64,000 nucleotides of DNA from Flavobacteriales bacterium (GTDB taxonomy: Bacteria > Bacteroidota > Bacteroidia > Flavobacteriales_G > Salibacteraceae), in the NCBI GenBank assembly GCA_003499525.1, contig DNTB01000012.1, forward strand, positions 24,164-88,163. Direction: 5' to 3'. Under the pieces are notes generated by a model. The model saw only the letters and a program-made list of their open reading frames with translations. It was not told the origin of the DNA and ran no database searches. The first letter of the stretch is position 1, and each line of letters starts with the position of its first letter. Made by a program: the position numbers and the translations under genes. This document shows, piece by piece, positions 9,077 to 18,621 of the stretch.

Positions 9077-10336
9077 TTAGACTCCATGTACTCCCCCATC
9101 AGAAGACCTCCATGCGTTAATTCCCCCAAGAAAGACTTCATCCGCATCTAATGGGTTAAGTGTGAAAGAAAGATCATAGTAACCTTGACCTCCACAGCTG
9201 GATCCATCGTCTGACCAGTCGAGGTAATTATTCGAGCATGTTCCCTGCAGATATTTCGTAATTGTATTTCCACCGTTGGTGGATTTAAACAAGCCATCCA
9301 GTCCTTTATCAGAGCCAGAAGAGAGTATCTGGATAAGTTGCGGATCATTCGCAGAAACGGCAATATTAGCTCGCTTACAGCCATTGAGTGAAGCCTGCAT
9401 GGTCCATGTTGTCCCGCCATCAATAGATCTGTATAATTCGACCCATCCGTTAAAAGGACGTGTGGTTGAATAGACCGTATCCGGATTGGAAGGATGGAAT
9501 TCTGCATCTAAAAACCTTCCGGTTCGGGCCTTTGTCCATGAACCACCTGAGTCTTCAGTGCGATATATACCATCAGTGGTAGTTGCTATTAAAATCGTCG
9601 GATCACGGGGATCCATGAGAAGTCGACCAATAACCTCGTAATCTCCAAATTCATTGAAGCTCAGGCCTGTTACCGTCCATGTTGCTCCTCCATTGGTTGT
9701 TTTAAATACTCCGGCAGAGTAAGTGTCATAACCGTCACGATCTCCTGTTGCGATGTATATTTCATCCGGGTCATTAGGATTCACTGAAATGTCACTCACG
9801 CCCAATGAAGGCAAGTCATCAGTAAGACTTGTCCATGTTGTTCCATTGTTGGTAGTTTCCCAAATCCCCCCGGCCGGCGCTCCTACCCAATAGGTATTCG
9901 GATCGGTAGGGTGGAACGCGATGCAATTCAAACGGCCGATTCCTCCATAACCACTAAAACCAGTTGATGGCCCCACAAATTGCCAGTTTCCAGCGTTGCC
10001 CGACCTGTTTTTGTATGCAGGATTGGATTCTTGATAGGCAAGCCATTCACGATATAGTTCAGATTTTGTAGAAATGCGGCCATCTTTCTTCATTCTATTT
10101 TCGATAAACCACTCAGCTCGCTTAAACTGTTTCCAGCCATAAGCTTTCTTCTTTACACCGTCTTCAAAGTAGTACCCGTTTTCAATGTTTTTGTCTTTCC
10201 AATACTCATTGAAAGCCTTCTGGACCTCACGGAAATCGCTTGGATTGTCTTCGAACCCCTGCATCCAGGGTTGAGCGAATATTGAAATGGGGAATAGGAT
10301 TACGGCAAGAGCCATGAGAGTGTAGTGTCTGCGCAT
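9077..10336 (-). CDS. Asp-box secreted protein, N-terminal part (frameshifted)
   Basis: The upstream half (419 codons) of the same gene. It starts with a signal peptide (MRRHYTLMALAVILFPISIFAQ). A leader region with WKQFKRAEWF follows, then the start of a beta-propeller: NWQFVGPSTG, GRLNCIAFHPTDPNTYWVGAP and several Asp-boxes such as TNNGTTWTS and TTNGGATWTV. The frame ends inside an Asp-box, at SSDGG followed by VHGV and a stop. Adding one G to the five-G run (9093-9097, complement) restores SSDGGSTW and joins this frame to the 7491-9014 half, giving about 948 residues. It is one broken or phase-variable gene, or an assembly error, not two genes. Confidence 0.8.
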   Translation of the reverse strand: MRRHYTLMALAVILFPISIFAQPWMQGFEDNPSDFREVQKAFNEYWKDKNIENGYYFEDGVKKKAYGWKQFKRAEWFIENRMKKDGRISTKSELYREWLAYQESNPAYKNRSGNAGNWQFVGPSTGFSGYGGIGRLNCIAFHPTDPNTYWVGAPAGGIWETTNNGTTWTSLTDDLPSLGVSDISVNPNDPDEIYIATGDRDGYDTYSAGVFKTTNGGATWTVTGLSFNEFGDYEVIGRLLMDPRDPTILIATTTDGIYRTEDSGGSWTKARTGRFLDAEFHPSNPDTVYSTTRPFNGWVELYRSIDGGTTWTMQASLNGCKRANIAVSANDPQLIQILSSGSDKGLDGLFKSTNGGNTITKYLQGTCSNNYLDWSDDGSSCGGQGYYDLSFTLNPLDADEVFLGGINAWRSSDGGVHGV

Positions 10337-10517
10337 CAGAAAAAATATTGGGTGAGGGAAATAGGATTATCGAAAGGTGGATTCAATATTAAAGGTTGTT
10401 TTCAATGTGCAAAAGTACAGCGAAAGTGACAATGAATCAGGATTATTGTCAATCATTAAGCTGTTCATTATCAGTTCACAAATGGACATCTTTACCTTAT
10501 TAAAATGGATGCATTAT

Positions 10518-11675
10518 TTAATTCACATCTTTACCGTCTTCCAACATTTTAATCATTCTGCTGAGATTTTCCCTATTGAGTTTATCCGGCGCCTGTTCAA
10601 AAGCCTTTTCAGCATACTTTTTGGCCTTTTTATAGGATCCCAAAGCAGAGTAACCCCTTGCTAGTCCGACATTGGTGGGCCATGCACCCTTATGTGCTTT
10701 ATGGTTGGCCTTAAAGACTTCCAGAGCGATTTCCGTTTTACCTTCTTTCATCAAACTTCGCCCATACTGATGTACCTTGAATGCGTTGGAGCCCGGAAAA
10801 TTTGCCGCCTCAATCGCCAGTTCTTTTGCCTCATCATCGCGTTTGAGTGCAAACAGGACGCTGGCCTTGGTCTGTAGTGTTTGGAAATTTCGCTCACCAA
10901 CAAAAGGACCATTAATGGCAAAATCAGCCCATTTCAAACCATCTTCAAGGTGGGTGTTGTAGTTTACACAGAATGACGCCGCCGTTACCCAAGCCTGCCA
11001 GTAAAACCCGATTTCAGATCTTAGTTCGTTTTCGATTCTCTCGATATAAACGGCCTTAAAATCAGGAACGGCAATCTCGAACGGCACGGCCAGATTTTCC
11101 CATCGCATTTGAGCCTTGCAATGCTCCAGGTCGCGTTCCGTGAATTCAAAAGTCAAAAACTCATTAAATTCCTTTTGAACTGGCTGTGATTCAATTCTTA
11201 GTTCATCCTCACTTGTGGTGTAGAAATAGCTGCCCCACGAATTGTAATTTCTTGAAAAGATGATGGTCCAGACACTGTCTTTGTCCGGAATCATAAACAA
11301 CCCGTATTTGCCAGCGCTCAGCGGCTTTCCTCCAACTAAAACATCATGAGAAAACTCAATCGTAGTGTTTTCGTTGGCACCAACACGCCAGGGCGACGGA
11401 TTATCGTCCGTGCTCCACCCGAAGCCGAGGTTTTGCATACCAAAAGGCACTACATCACCCCATATCTTTCCTGATCTATCCTCGCCATTCGGACCAGTAA
11501 CATTAGGGCTATTGTATTCTATGGTGACAGAAACCAGGCCCATGTATTGTGTAACAATGCTCTTTTGGTTGTCTCCGCTTGGTGGATAGGAGATGACCTG
11601 GGCATGTAAGTTAAGAGCCGTGAAGAAGGCAAGAGTGGCTGCAAACAAGCCGAAATATGCTCTCGTTTTTCTCAT
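10518..11675 (-). CDS. DUF2911 domain secreted protein with C-terminal TPR-like repeats
   Basis: A 385-residue exported protein. A signal peptide (about 1-25, ending LNLHAQ) is followed by a DUF2911 domain of about 150 residues with the family motifs VSVTIEYNSPNVTG and WRVGANENTTIEFSHDV. The second half is helical and contains at least two tetratricopeptide-like repeats (NVGLARGYSALGSYKKAKKYAEKAFEQ). DUF2911 proteins are frequent in Bacteroidota and have no known function. The stop of the C1 peptidase gene abuts the start codon here, so the peptidase and this protein are co-transcribed. Confidence 0.85.
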   Translation of the reverse strand: MRKTRAYFGLFAATLAFFTALNLHAQVISYPPSGDNQKSIVTQYMGLVSVTIEYNSPNVTGPNGEDRSGKIWGDVVPFGMQNLGFGWSTDDNPSPWRVGANENTTIEFSHDVLVGGKPLSAGKYGLFMIPDKDSVWTIIFSRNYNSWGSYFYTTSEDELRIESQPVQKEFNEFLTFEFTERDLEHCKAQMRWENLAVPFEIAVPDFKAVYIERIENELRSEIGFYWQAWVTAASFCVNYNTHLEDGLKWADFAINGPFVGERNFQTLQTKASVLFALKRDDEAKELAIEAANFPGSNAFKVHQYGRSLMKEGKTEIALEVFKANHKAHKGAWPTNVGLARGYSALGSYKKAKKYAEKAFEQAPDKLNRENLSRMIKMLEDGKDVN

Positions 11676-12854
11676 TTATTTGATATTCAGTTTTTTACGT
11701 ATGTTTTTCGGGATAGCGTCCTTGTGAATTAAAATGTTGATGGTTTTGTAGCGGACATAAGATTCCGATGCGAAAAAGTAACCGTCGTTGTATTTCGTTC
11801 CCCAGGAGTTTTTAACGATAAAGTACTTTGTCCCAAATTGATCCGAAGCGATTCCCGTAAAATGCATTCCATGATCATCTGTGGTTCTGTAATTATCGAA
11901 AGCTTTTTGACGCAGTTCCTGATCTATGACCAGTTCCTCTACCGGTGCATCAAAGACATCTCCTTCTTTTTCAGCACCGGCATCGCTGAAATTCTGATTA
12001 TCCGCACCTTTTACTTTGATCTCATCAAAATCTGTAGGAACTATAGCCAGACGATCGCGGAATGAGAACCCTTTTTCACTCACATCTGCACCCCAAGCCA
12101 CTGAATAACCATTCTCAACTGCTGACTCCATTACCTCCATTAGTTCTTCCAATGGAAGATTGTACGAAGTACCCCACATCCAGTTATCTGGAACTTCAAT
12201 TGCAAATTGGCTGTAAAACGGATGATGTGTAAAAGAGGTCAATGATATATAGTCATCCGAATTGAAACCAATACTTCCGGCATATTCTTTTGGGCTCATT
12301 CCGTTGTATCCTTCTGGGAGTTCTCCCAGATATGAATTAAGTGTTCCTTCTACAGCCCCTAACCATGCCGTTGACAGCTCTTTGTTTGGGTTTTTGATCA
12401 CAGTCTCAACCATCGCGCTAAGAACTTGGTCCATCTCGCCGTGAACATGTTTTTCCGTGCCGTAGTTTAACCCAGGATATTCACTCTCCGGCACTATTCC
12501 GTATTTGTCCATCACGTACATAACATCATGGAATGCTCCTCCCGGACCAAAATTTGTCTCGCCATGCATTCGAACCGCTTTTTCTGCTTTATCACGGTAG
12601 GTATGCCATACCACAAACATTTCCGAAAGGTCGGGCGTATCGTATCCCATTCTTTTAAACTCAGATTCAAAGAATGAGAGAGCAGAAAAGCTCCAACACG
12701 TACCTGAGCGATATTGATTCTCAACAGGAGCCGCTTCAATGCTGTTATTTATTGTAAATAGATAACCACCACCCTCAACGTTGCGGACTGTATCCTGAGC
12801 AGTGGATTCGAGAAAAATTAAGGAGAGAATTGTAAGGAGTAAAAAATGTTTCAT
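11676..12854 (-). CDS. C1 family (bleomycin hydrolase/PepC-like) cysteine peptidase, exported
   Basis: A 392-residue papain-fold peptidase with a signal peptide (about 1-19). The catalytic cysteine is Cys53 in SGTCWSFS, the histidine is His328 in HGMHFTG, and the asparagine is Asn349 in KNSWG. The insertions and spacing match the bleomycin hydrolase/aminopeptidase C branch, which trims peptides from the N terminus. The signal peptide implies a periplasmic or secreted role rather than the usual cytoplasmic one. It is transcribed just ahead of the DUF2911 gene with no gap. Confidence 0.9.
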   Translation of the reverse strand: MKHFLLLTILSLIFLESTAQDTVRNVEGGGYLFTINNSIEAAPVENQYRSGTCWSFSALSFFESEFKRMGYDTPDLSEMFVVWHTYRDKAEKAVRMHGETNFGPGGAFHDVMYVMDKYGIVPESEYPGLNYGTEKHVHGEMDQVLSAMVETVIKNPNKELSTAWLGAVEGTLNSYLGELPEGYNGMSPKEYAGSIGFNSDDYISLTSFTHHPFYSQFAIEVPDNWMWGTSYNLPLEELMEVMESAVENGYSVAWGADVSEKGFSFRDRLAIVPTDFDEIKVKGADNQNFSDAGAEKEGDVFDAPVEELVIDQELRQKAFDNYRTTDDHGMHFTGIASDQFGTKYFIVKNSWGTKYNDGYFFASESYVRYKTINILIHKDAIPKNIRKKLNIK

Positions 12855-12874
12855 GTATAGATTTTTCGATCGAC

Positions 12875-12882
12875 TAATTTTG
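12875..12882 (+). promoter_or_regulatory. TAnnTTTG -7 box for the DUF6702-M1 gene pair
   Basis: TAATTTTG lies 38 bases before the DUF6702 start in the short divergent gap 12855-12920. It fits the Bacteroidota -7 consensus. A degenerate TTTC at 12849-12852 is the only nearby -33 candidate. Confidence 0.35.
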
Positions 12883-12920
12883 GCGCAATTTAAGAGTAAA
12901 GCTCAATCAGAAATTTAAAA

Positions 12921-13454
12921 ATGGACAAGCGGAAAAATTTGGGAAGGAATTTCATATTTGCAGGTGCAACAATACTATTCTTGATGGGAGTTTCTCCTCA
13001 CCCTCATCATGCTTCGGTAACTGAAATAAGGCTGAACACAGACCGGGATGTATTGGAAATCTCCTTGAAGTTCTTCTCGCACGATCTTGAAAAAGCACTT
13101 AAAAAACTTGATGGTACTGTTCTCAAACTAGGAAGTGAGAGCCTCAATTCGGACGATGAAGAGACTGTAAATCAATATGTTTTGAAAAGTTTGACTTTTA
13201 TTGTGGATGGCTCCCTGATTGATTTAAAAAAGGTTGGAATTGAATCAAAGCCCGATGACACTCATTGTTACTATGAGTATGAGATCCCCGATGAAGTAAA
13301 TTCAGTTATTGTTCAGAATAATTTTCTTTTTGAAACTTTCAAGGATCAGCAAAATATCATTCATTTTTATCGGGATGATCAGAAGATTCAAAGCATAGTT
13401 TTTGCGGAAAAGGGAGATCAATTCACCATTCCTGTTAAGAACCGAAAAGAGTAA
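12921..13454 (+). CDS. DUF6702 family exported protein
   Basis: A 177-residue protein with an N-terminal hydrophobic signal (FIFAGATILFLMGVS). The family signature follows directly: PHPHHASVTEIRLN, then ISLKFFSHDLEKAL. DUF6702 proteins of Bacteroidota have no established function and are often encoded directly before an M1-type metallopeptidase, as here (the M1 start is about 95 bases downstream). A beta-rich, periplasmic fold is likely. A role in assembly or regulation of the peptidase is only an inference from neighbourhood. Confidence 0.75.
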   Translation: MDKRKNLGRNFIFAGATILFLMGVSPHPHHASVTEIRLNTDRDVLEISLKFFSHDLEKALKKLDGTVLKLGSESLNSDDEETVNQYVLKSLTFIVDGSLIDLKKVGIESKPDDTHCYYEYEIPDEVNSVIVQNNFLFETFKDQQNIIHFYRDDQKIQSIVFAEKGDQFTIPVKNRKE

Positions 13455-13549
13455 TTCGAAAATTTCAAACCGTTAATCTGATCAACTACCCTATGATACC
13501 ATTGAGGTTTTCATCAACAAAGTTTTAGTTTCATTTGTTGCCCAACTCT

Positions 13550-15913
13550 ATGAATTCAAGAATTTTTACCCTTACTGTAACCCTGTTTGTATTGACGGGG
13601 TTTTCACTCACCGCCCAGGAGTTTGATGGGTATTACACTCCATTCTACACCGATAAGTTTCGCCAGCTAAAGGAAGAGCTGCCCGGTCCGAATTCATTTA
13701 GGACGGCGTCGGGAGCTCCGGGTAGCCAATACTATCAACAAAAAGCAGATTATCAGATCAATGTATCTCTAAATGAAGCGGAAAAAACGATTGCAGGAAC
13801 TGAAACTATAACCTATCACAACAACAGCCCGGATGATTTGGATTATCTATGGATACAGCTTGATCAGAATATGAGAGCCCTGGATTCCGACCGGAAGAAA
13901 ATTGAACAGGTGAAGATGGAGGACAGAGCGGACGGGAGTCAGAAAATGACCTTCGGAAGGATGAAAAGACTAAGAAATGAATTTGATGGAGGGTTTCGGA
14001 TTGAAGAAGTCAAGAATGCTTCAGGTAAGGATTTAGCCCATGTGATCAACCAGACCATGATGAGGATAGATCTGCCAGAGCCCCTCAAAGCGGGAAATAA
14101 GACACAAATCAAAATCAAATGGTGGTTTCCTATTAATAACAGGATGGAAGTAGGAGGTAGGTCAGGATACGAATGGTTTGAGGATGAGGACAATGGTATC
14201 TTTACCATTGCCCAGTTCTTTCCTAGAATGGCCGTATACAATGAGATTGAAGGTTGGCAAAACAAGCAGTTTTTGGGCCGCGGTGAATTTGCTCTTCCAT
14301 TTGGCGATTATTTGGTAAACATAACCGTTCCGGCAGATCATATCGTGGGTGCAACCGGAGAATTGCAAAACACTTCTGTTTTGACATCAGAGCAGAGATC
14401 GCGCTTTCAAAAGGCTAGAACATCTGATAGCCCGGTTTTAATTGTTACCGAAGAGGAAGCTCGTGAGAACGAGAAAGAAAAAAGTACGGATATGAAAACA
14501 TGGACCTTTAAGGCACAAAATGTTCGTGATTTTGCATTTGCCACATCGCGCAAATTTATTTGGGATGCTATGGGAGTTCAGATCGGAGGGAAAACCATAA
14601 TGGCAATGAGCTATTACCCCAAAGAAGGAAACCCACTATGGGAGCAGTATTCGACCGAAGCAGTCGCACATACAATACACACTTACTCGAAGTACACCAT
14701 TGACTACGATTATCCTGTGGCCATATCAGTCCATACTAAGTGGATCGGAATGGAATACCCCATGATTTGTTTCAACGGCGGACGTCCAGAGCCAGACGGA
14801 ACTTATTCTCAAAGTACCAAATACGGGATGATATCGGTGATCATACATGAGGTAGGACATAACTTTTTTCCTATGATCATCAATTCTGATGAACGCCAAT
14901 GGACCTGGATGGATGAAGGGCTAAATACCTTCGTGCAATTCCTGACAGAGCAGGAATGGGAACCCGACTATCCTTCAAGAGCGAGCACGATAAAAATTGT
15001 CGATTACATGAAGAGCGATCCATCAAGAATGGTTCCTATTATGACGAATTCAGAATCATTGATTCAATTCGGACAAAATGCATATGCCAAGACTGCTACA
15101 GGATTGGTGATACTTCGGGAAACCATTATGGGGCGGGAACTTTTCGACTTTGCTTTTAAGAAATATGCCCAAAGATGGGCTTACAAACACCCCACACCAG
15201 CAGACTTTTTCCGAACTATGGAAGACGCCTCAGCCGTTGACTTAGATTGGTTTTGGCGTGGTTGGTTCTATTCAATCGATTATTGCGACATAGGATTGAA
15301 AAGCGTTAGTTGGTTGCAGGTTAATGACGGTAACCCTGAGATGGCCCGAGCAAATGCTGAAACATTTCGCTTTGAAAAACCGAGAACACTTACAGCTTTG
15401 CGAAATCAGGAAGCTGGCATGATTACCCGTGTTGAGCAAAATGAAAACCTTCTGGACTTTTATTCCACCTACGACAAGTACGATTTTGATGAAGAAGATA
15501 TATCGAGGTTCGAAAACTATCGAATGGAGCTTGATGAGGAACAATCGGCACTGCTGGATTCAGAATTGAACTACTATGAAGTGGAGTTCGAACTTGTTGG
15601 AGGTCTGGTCATGCCGGTGATATTAAATTTTGAGTTTGATGATGGCTCCAACGAGATTTACAGAATACCTGCTCAAATATGGCAGAGAAAAAATAAGACA
15701 GCTACCAAACTGTTCTGGTTCGACAAACCCATAAAGGGTATAACTTTGGATCCGTTTTACGAAACTGCTGATGTAGATCGCAATAATAATTATTGGCCGC
15801 ATAAAACGGAGCCCTCGTCCTTTGAACTATACAAGTCCAAAAGGGCATATAAAAACAGAAAACGAGGGCCAAATCCAATGCAGGAGGCCAATGAAAAGAA
15901 AGTAACGAAGTGA
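13550..15913 (+). CDS. M1 family metallopeptidase, secreted
   Basis: A 787-residue zinc aminopeptidase-type protein with a signal peptide (LTVTLFVLTGFSLTAQ). The zinc site is HEVGH (His433, His437) followed 18 residues later by Glu456 in WMDEGLNTF, the gluzincin pattern HExxH-x18-E. The substrate-binding GxMEN motif is not in its standard form; IGMEYPM occupies that place. The N-terminal domain carries the usual beta-saddle segment with YQINVSLNEAEKTIAGTETITYHNNSP. A TTG at 13535 would extend the frame by five residues, but the ATG at 13550 begins a clean signal peptide. It probably works in periplasmic or extracellular peptide breakdown. Confidence 0.9.
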   Translation: MNSRIFTLTVTLFVLTGFSLTAQEFDGYYTPFYTDKFRQLKEELPGPNSFRTASGAPGSQYYQQKADYQINVSLNEAEKTIAGTETITYHNNSPDDLDYLWIQLDQNMRALDSDRKKIEQVKMEDRADGSQKMTFGRMKRLRNEFDGGFRIEEVKNASGKDLAHVINQTMMRIDLPEPLKAGNKTQIKIKWWFPINNRMEVGGRSGYEWFEDEDNGIFTIAQFFPRMAVYNEIEGWQNKQFLGRGEFALPFGDYLVNITVPADHIVGATGELQNTSVLTSEQRSRFQKARTSDSPVLIVTEEEARENEKEKSTDMKTWTFKAQNVRDFAFATSRKFIWDAMGVQIGGKTIMAMSYYPKEGNPLWEQYSTEAVAHTIHTYSKYTIDYDYPVAISVHTKWIGMEYPMICFNGGRPEPDGTYSQSTKYGMISVIIHEVGHNFFPMIINSDERQWTWMDEGLNTFVQFLTEQEWEPDYPSRASTIKIVDYMKSDPSRMVPIMTNSESLIQFGQNAYAKTATGLVILRETIMGRELFDFAFKKYAQRWAYKHPTPADFFRTMEDASAVDLDWFWRGWFYSIDYCDIGLKSVSWLQVNDGNPEMARANAETFRFEKPRTLTALRNQEAGMITRVEQNENLLDFYSTYDKYDFDEEDISRFENYRMELDEEQSALLDSELNYYEVEFELVGGLVMPVILNFEFDDGSNEIYRIPAQIWQRKNKTATKLFWFDKPIKGITLDPFYETADVDRNNNYWPHKTEPSSFELYKSKRAYKNRKRGPNPMQEANEKKVTK

Positions 15914-15940
15914 TGATAAACCCTTTATAAATCAAAAGCT

Positions 15941-17866
15941 ATGATTAGAATTACGTTAACTCTGGCACTGGCAGTGCTGATCGCAGGACTAACATCCTGT
16001 GGTGAAACAAAAAAAGAAGAGAAGAAAATGGAGAAAGCAAAGAGAATTCCAGTTGAAGAGTTCTTTAAGAATCCGGAGAAATCCAGCTATCAAATTTCCC
16101 CAAACGGAAACTATGTTTCGTACATGGCCCCGTGGCAAGACAGAATGAACATTTTTATCAAGGAGATGGATAAGGATTCCGCAACTCGAATTACAAGCGT
16201 TACCGACCGGGACATCGCTGGTTACTTCTGGGCCAACGACAACAGATTGGTTTATTTGAGAGATGACGGTGGAAATGAGGACTACTATCTGCTTGCCGTA
16301 GATCGGGATGGGAGCAACGAATTAGCCCTGACTAAAATGGAAGGGGTAAAAACCCAGATCATTGACGATTTAGAGAATATTCCAGATGAAATGATCATTG
16401 GATTGAACAAGAGAATTCCTCAAATATTCGACCCGTATCGCATAAATATCAATTCGGGTGAAATGGAGATGGTTGCTGAAAATCCAGGAAATATCATTGG
16501 TTGGATGACAGATCATGACGGGAAACTCAGGGTAGCCTATACCTCTGATGGCGTAAACCAGTCATTGCTATACCGCGAAACAGAAAGTGATCCTTTTGAA
16601 GTTATCATGACCAATAACTTCAAGGAAACTATGGAGCCTTTATTCTTCACCTTTGATAATAAGAACTTGTATGCTTCCTCAAATATTGGACGGGATAAAT
16701 CTGCCTTAGTGGTATTCGACCTGGCGACTCGTCAGGAAACCGATACCATTTTCCAACATGATGAAGTAGACGTAAGTGGTCTTTCATATTCCAGAAAGCG
16801 AAAGGTTTTGACAACCATTAATTACTACACAGACAAGCCACAGAAAGAGTTTCTGGATGATGAGGCGAAAGCAATTTATGCTTCAGTTGAAAAGCAACTC
16901 GGAAATGAGCGATTAAAGTTTGGTTTGAGTTCAGCCAATGATGAAGAAGACAAATTCATAGTTAGGACTTATAACGACAAGACCCGAGGTAGTTATTACT
17001 ATTATGACAAAGTTGCAGATGAACTCACCTTAATCGATGAGATTAGCCCATGGATAGATGAAACCCAAATGGCCGAAATGAAACCCATCACGTATACTGC
17101 TCGGGATGGTTTGAAAATAAACGGCTATCTTACCCTTCCTGTGGGGTATGAAGCCAAGAACCTGCCTGTTGTTGTAAACGTTCATGGAGGACCATGGGCA
17201 AGAGATTATTGGGGCTTTAATCCTGAGGTACAGCTACTTGCAAATCGTGGATATGCGGTATTGCAGATGAATTTCAGAGGCTCAACAGGATATGGACGCG
17301 AGTTCTGGGAAAAGTCTTTCGGTCAATGGGGCCGAACCATGCAGGAAGACGTTCAGGATGGGGCCAAGTGGTTGATAGAGCAGGGTATAGCTGACCCAGA
17401 ACGAGTAGCAATTTACGGTGGCTCCTACGGCGGGTATGCTACCTTGATGGGCCTGGTGAAGGATCCGGATTTCTATGCATGCGGAATTGATTATGTTGGT
17501 GTATCAAGCATCTTTACATTTATGAGCAGTTTCCCTCCATACTGGGAGCCTTTTCGCGAAATGATGTACGAGATGGTCGGACATCCTGAAAGCGACAGCT
17601 TGATGTTGGCTGAGGTATCTCCTGCATTGCATGCCGATAAGATTACCGCGCCACTCTTTATCGCCCAAGGAGCGAATGATCCACGTGTGAAGAAAGCGGA
17701 GTCTGACCAAATGGTTGAAGCGCTTAAAGCCAAAGGAATTGATGTTGGTTATATGGTTAAGGAAAATGAAGGCCATGGATTTAGAAATGAAGAAAACAAA
17801 TTCGATTTCTACAATGCCATGGAAGAATTTCTGGCCAAACATCTCGCGGAGAAAGAGAAGGTATAA
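15941..17866 (+). CDS. S9 family prolyl oligopeptidase-like lipoprotein
   Basis: A 641-residue serine peptidase. The N terminus is a lipoprotein signal with the lipobox LTSC (Cys20). Residues 50-390 form a beta-propeller (ISPNGNYVSYMAPWQDRMN and similar blades). The C-terminal alpha/beta-hydrolase domain contains GGSYGG with nucleophile Ser495, then the Asp in QGANDPRV and the His in NEGHGF. S9 enzymes cleave short peptides, often after proline, or act as dipeptidyl/acylaminoacyl peptidases. Here the lipid anchor places it in the periplasm or on the outer membrane. It starts 27 bases after the M1 gene, so the two peptidases are probably one transcript. A hairpin at 17892-17920 may end it. Confidence 0.92.
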   Translation: MIRITLTLALAVLIAGLTSCGETKKEEKKMEKAKRIPVEEFFKNPEKSSYQISPNGNYVSYMAPWQDRMNIFIKEMDKDSATRITSVTDRDIAGYFWANDNRLVYLRDDGGNEDYYLLAVDRDGSNELALTKMEGVKTQIIDDLENIPDEMIIGLNKRIPQIFDPYRININSGEMEMVAENPGNIIGWMTDHDGKLRVAYTSDGVNQSLLYRETESDPFEVIMTNNFKETMEPLFFTFDNKNLYASSNIGRDKSALVVFDLATRQETDTIFQHDEVDVSGLSYSRKRKVLTTINYYTDKPQKEFLDDEAKAIYASVEKQLGNERLKFGLSSANDEEDKFIVRTYNDKTRGSYYYYDKVADELTLIDEISPWIDETQMAEMKPITYTARDGLKINGYLTLPVGYEAKNLPVVVNVHGGPWARDYWGFNPEVQLLANRGYAVLQMNFRGSTGYGREFWEKSFGQWGRTMQEDVQDGAKWLIEQGIADPERVAIYGGSYGGYATLMGLVKDPDFYACGIDYVGVSSIFTFMSSFPPYWEPFREMMYEMVGHPESDSLMLAEVSPALHADKITAPLFIAQGANDPRVKKAESDQMVEALKAKGIDVGYMVKENEGHGFRNEENKFDFYNAMEEFLAKHLAEKEKV

Positions 17867-17891
17867 GTACAACAGAAATACTATTTTAGAC

Positions 17892-17920
17892 AGCCGCTGT
17901 TCCTGTATGGGGCAGCGGTT
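17892..17920 (+). terminator. Hairpin after the S9 peptidase gene
   Basis: Arms 17892-17899 and 17913-17920 pair over 8 bases (one G-U) around a 13-base loop, and TATTTTT follows at once. This is terminator-like. The T-run also overlaps a TAnnTTTG box for the next gene. Confidence 0.5.
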
Positions 17921-17928
17921 TATTTTTG
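17921..17928 (+). promoter_or_regulatory. TAnnTTTG -7 box upstream of the DUF547 gene
   Basis: TATTTTTG lies 15 bases before the ATG at 17944 and overlaps the T-run of the preceding hairpin, so end and start signals may share these bases. Confidence 0.33.
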
Positions 17929-17943
17929 CTTCAATTTCATCTT

Positions 17944-18621
17944 ATGAAAAGAATTGCTTTAATCACTTTTATTCTATGGCCGGCTTTGATCCTGGCACAA
18001 TCGGCTTTAGAACTTTCACAGCAAATGGCGGGCATGGTCCGATCCGAATTGGATGTTTCTGAAGAGCAGCAAAAGATTGCACAGCTTGACATGAATGAAT
18101 TGGCAAAGGAGCTGGATTCAGATGCCAAAAGGAACTCGTTCTGGTTAAATATCTACAACGTATATGGTCAGCTCGCTTTGAATGCATACGGAGGAAAGTG
18201 CGATAACAAGTGCAAAAAGAACCGAAACATCAATATTGGTGGATACTTATTCAGCCTGGCAGACATTCAATATGGAATGTTGCTTAAAAACAAACAACCT
18301 CACAAAAAAGAAGATTGGAGCAGTAAAGTACAGGTTTCTGAAGTAGACAGACGCGTGATATTTGCATGGGATATGGGGCAGCAAGCAGTGCAGGATGTGG
18401 GCTATTTTGACCCTAATGATCTTGATAATCAGCTCGAAGAAGTCATGAAAGGTTATTTGGAAGCAAATGCTCGATATGATAAAAATAAAAATACCATCAT
18501 TCTTCCGGGTTGGCTCATAACGTATTCCGTTATGTGGCCAAAATATGATTTACTTAAAAAGATAAAAGAGTTCGAATTGGTCAATTCGGCCAGGGCAACT
18601 AATATCAAGTACGATATATGA
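17944..18621 (+). CDS. DUF547 domain exported protein
   Basis: A 225-residue protein with a signal peptide (MKRIALITFILWPALILAQ). The DUF547 core is visible as NSFWLNIYNVYGQLAL, NINIGGYLFSLADIQYGMLL and VIFAWDMG. DUF547 proteins are widespread and functionally unassigned; some resemble glutaredoxin-associated or transglutaminase-like folds. An upstream in-frame codon at 17926 exists, but the ATG at 17944 begins the signal sequence. The next gene starts 4 bases before the stop (ATGA overlap), so it heads a small operon with the CoA-binding and two unknown proteins. Confidence 0.82.
   Translation: MKRIALITFILWPALILAQSALELSQQMAGMVRSELDVSEEQQKIAQLDMNELAKELDSDAKRNSFWLNIYNVYGQLALNAYGGKCDNKCKKNRNINIGGYLFSLADIQYGMLLKNKQPHKKEDWSSKVQVSEVDRRVIFAWDMGQQAVQDVGYFDPNDLDNQLEEVMKGYLEANARYDKNKNTIILPGWLITYSVMWPKYDLLKKIKEFELVNSARATNIKYDI

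Noticed and set aside
9014..9077. Two separate Asp-box genes at 7491-9014 and 9077-10336
   Set aside because: A single base insertion restores an exact Asp-box across the gap and joins the frames. Only one half has a signal peptide and only the other a T9SS domain.
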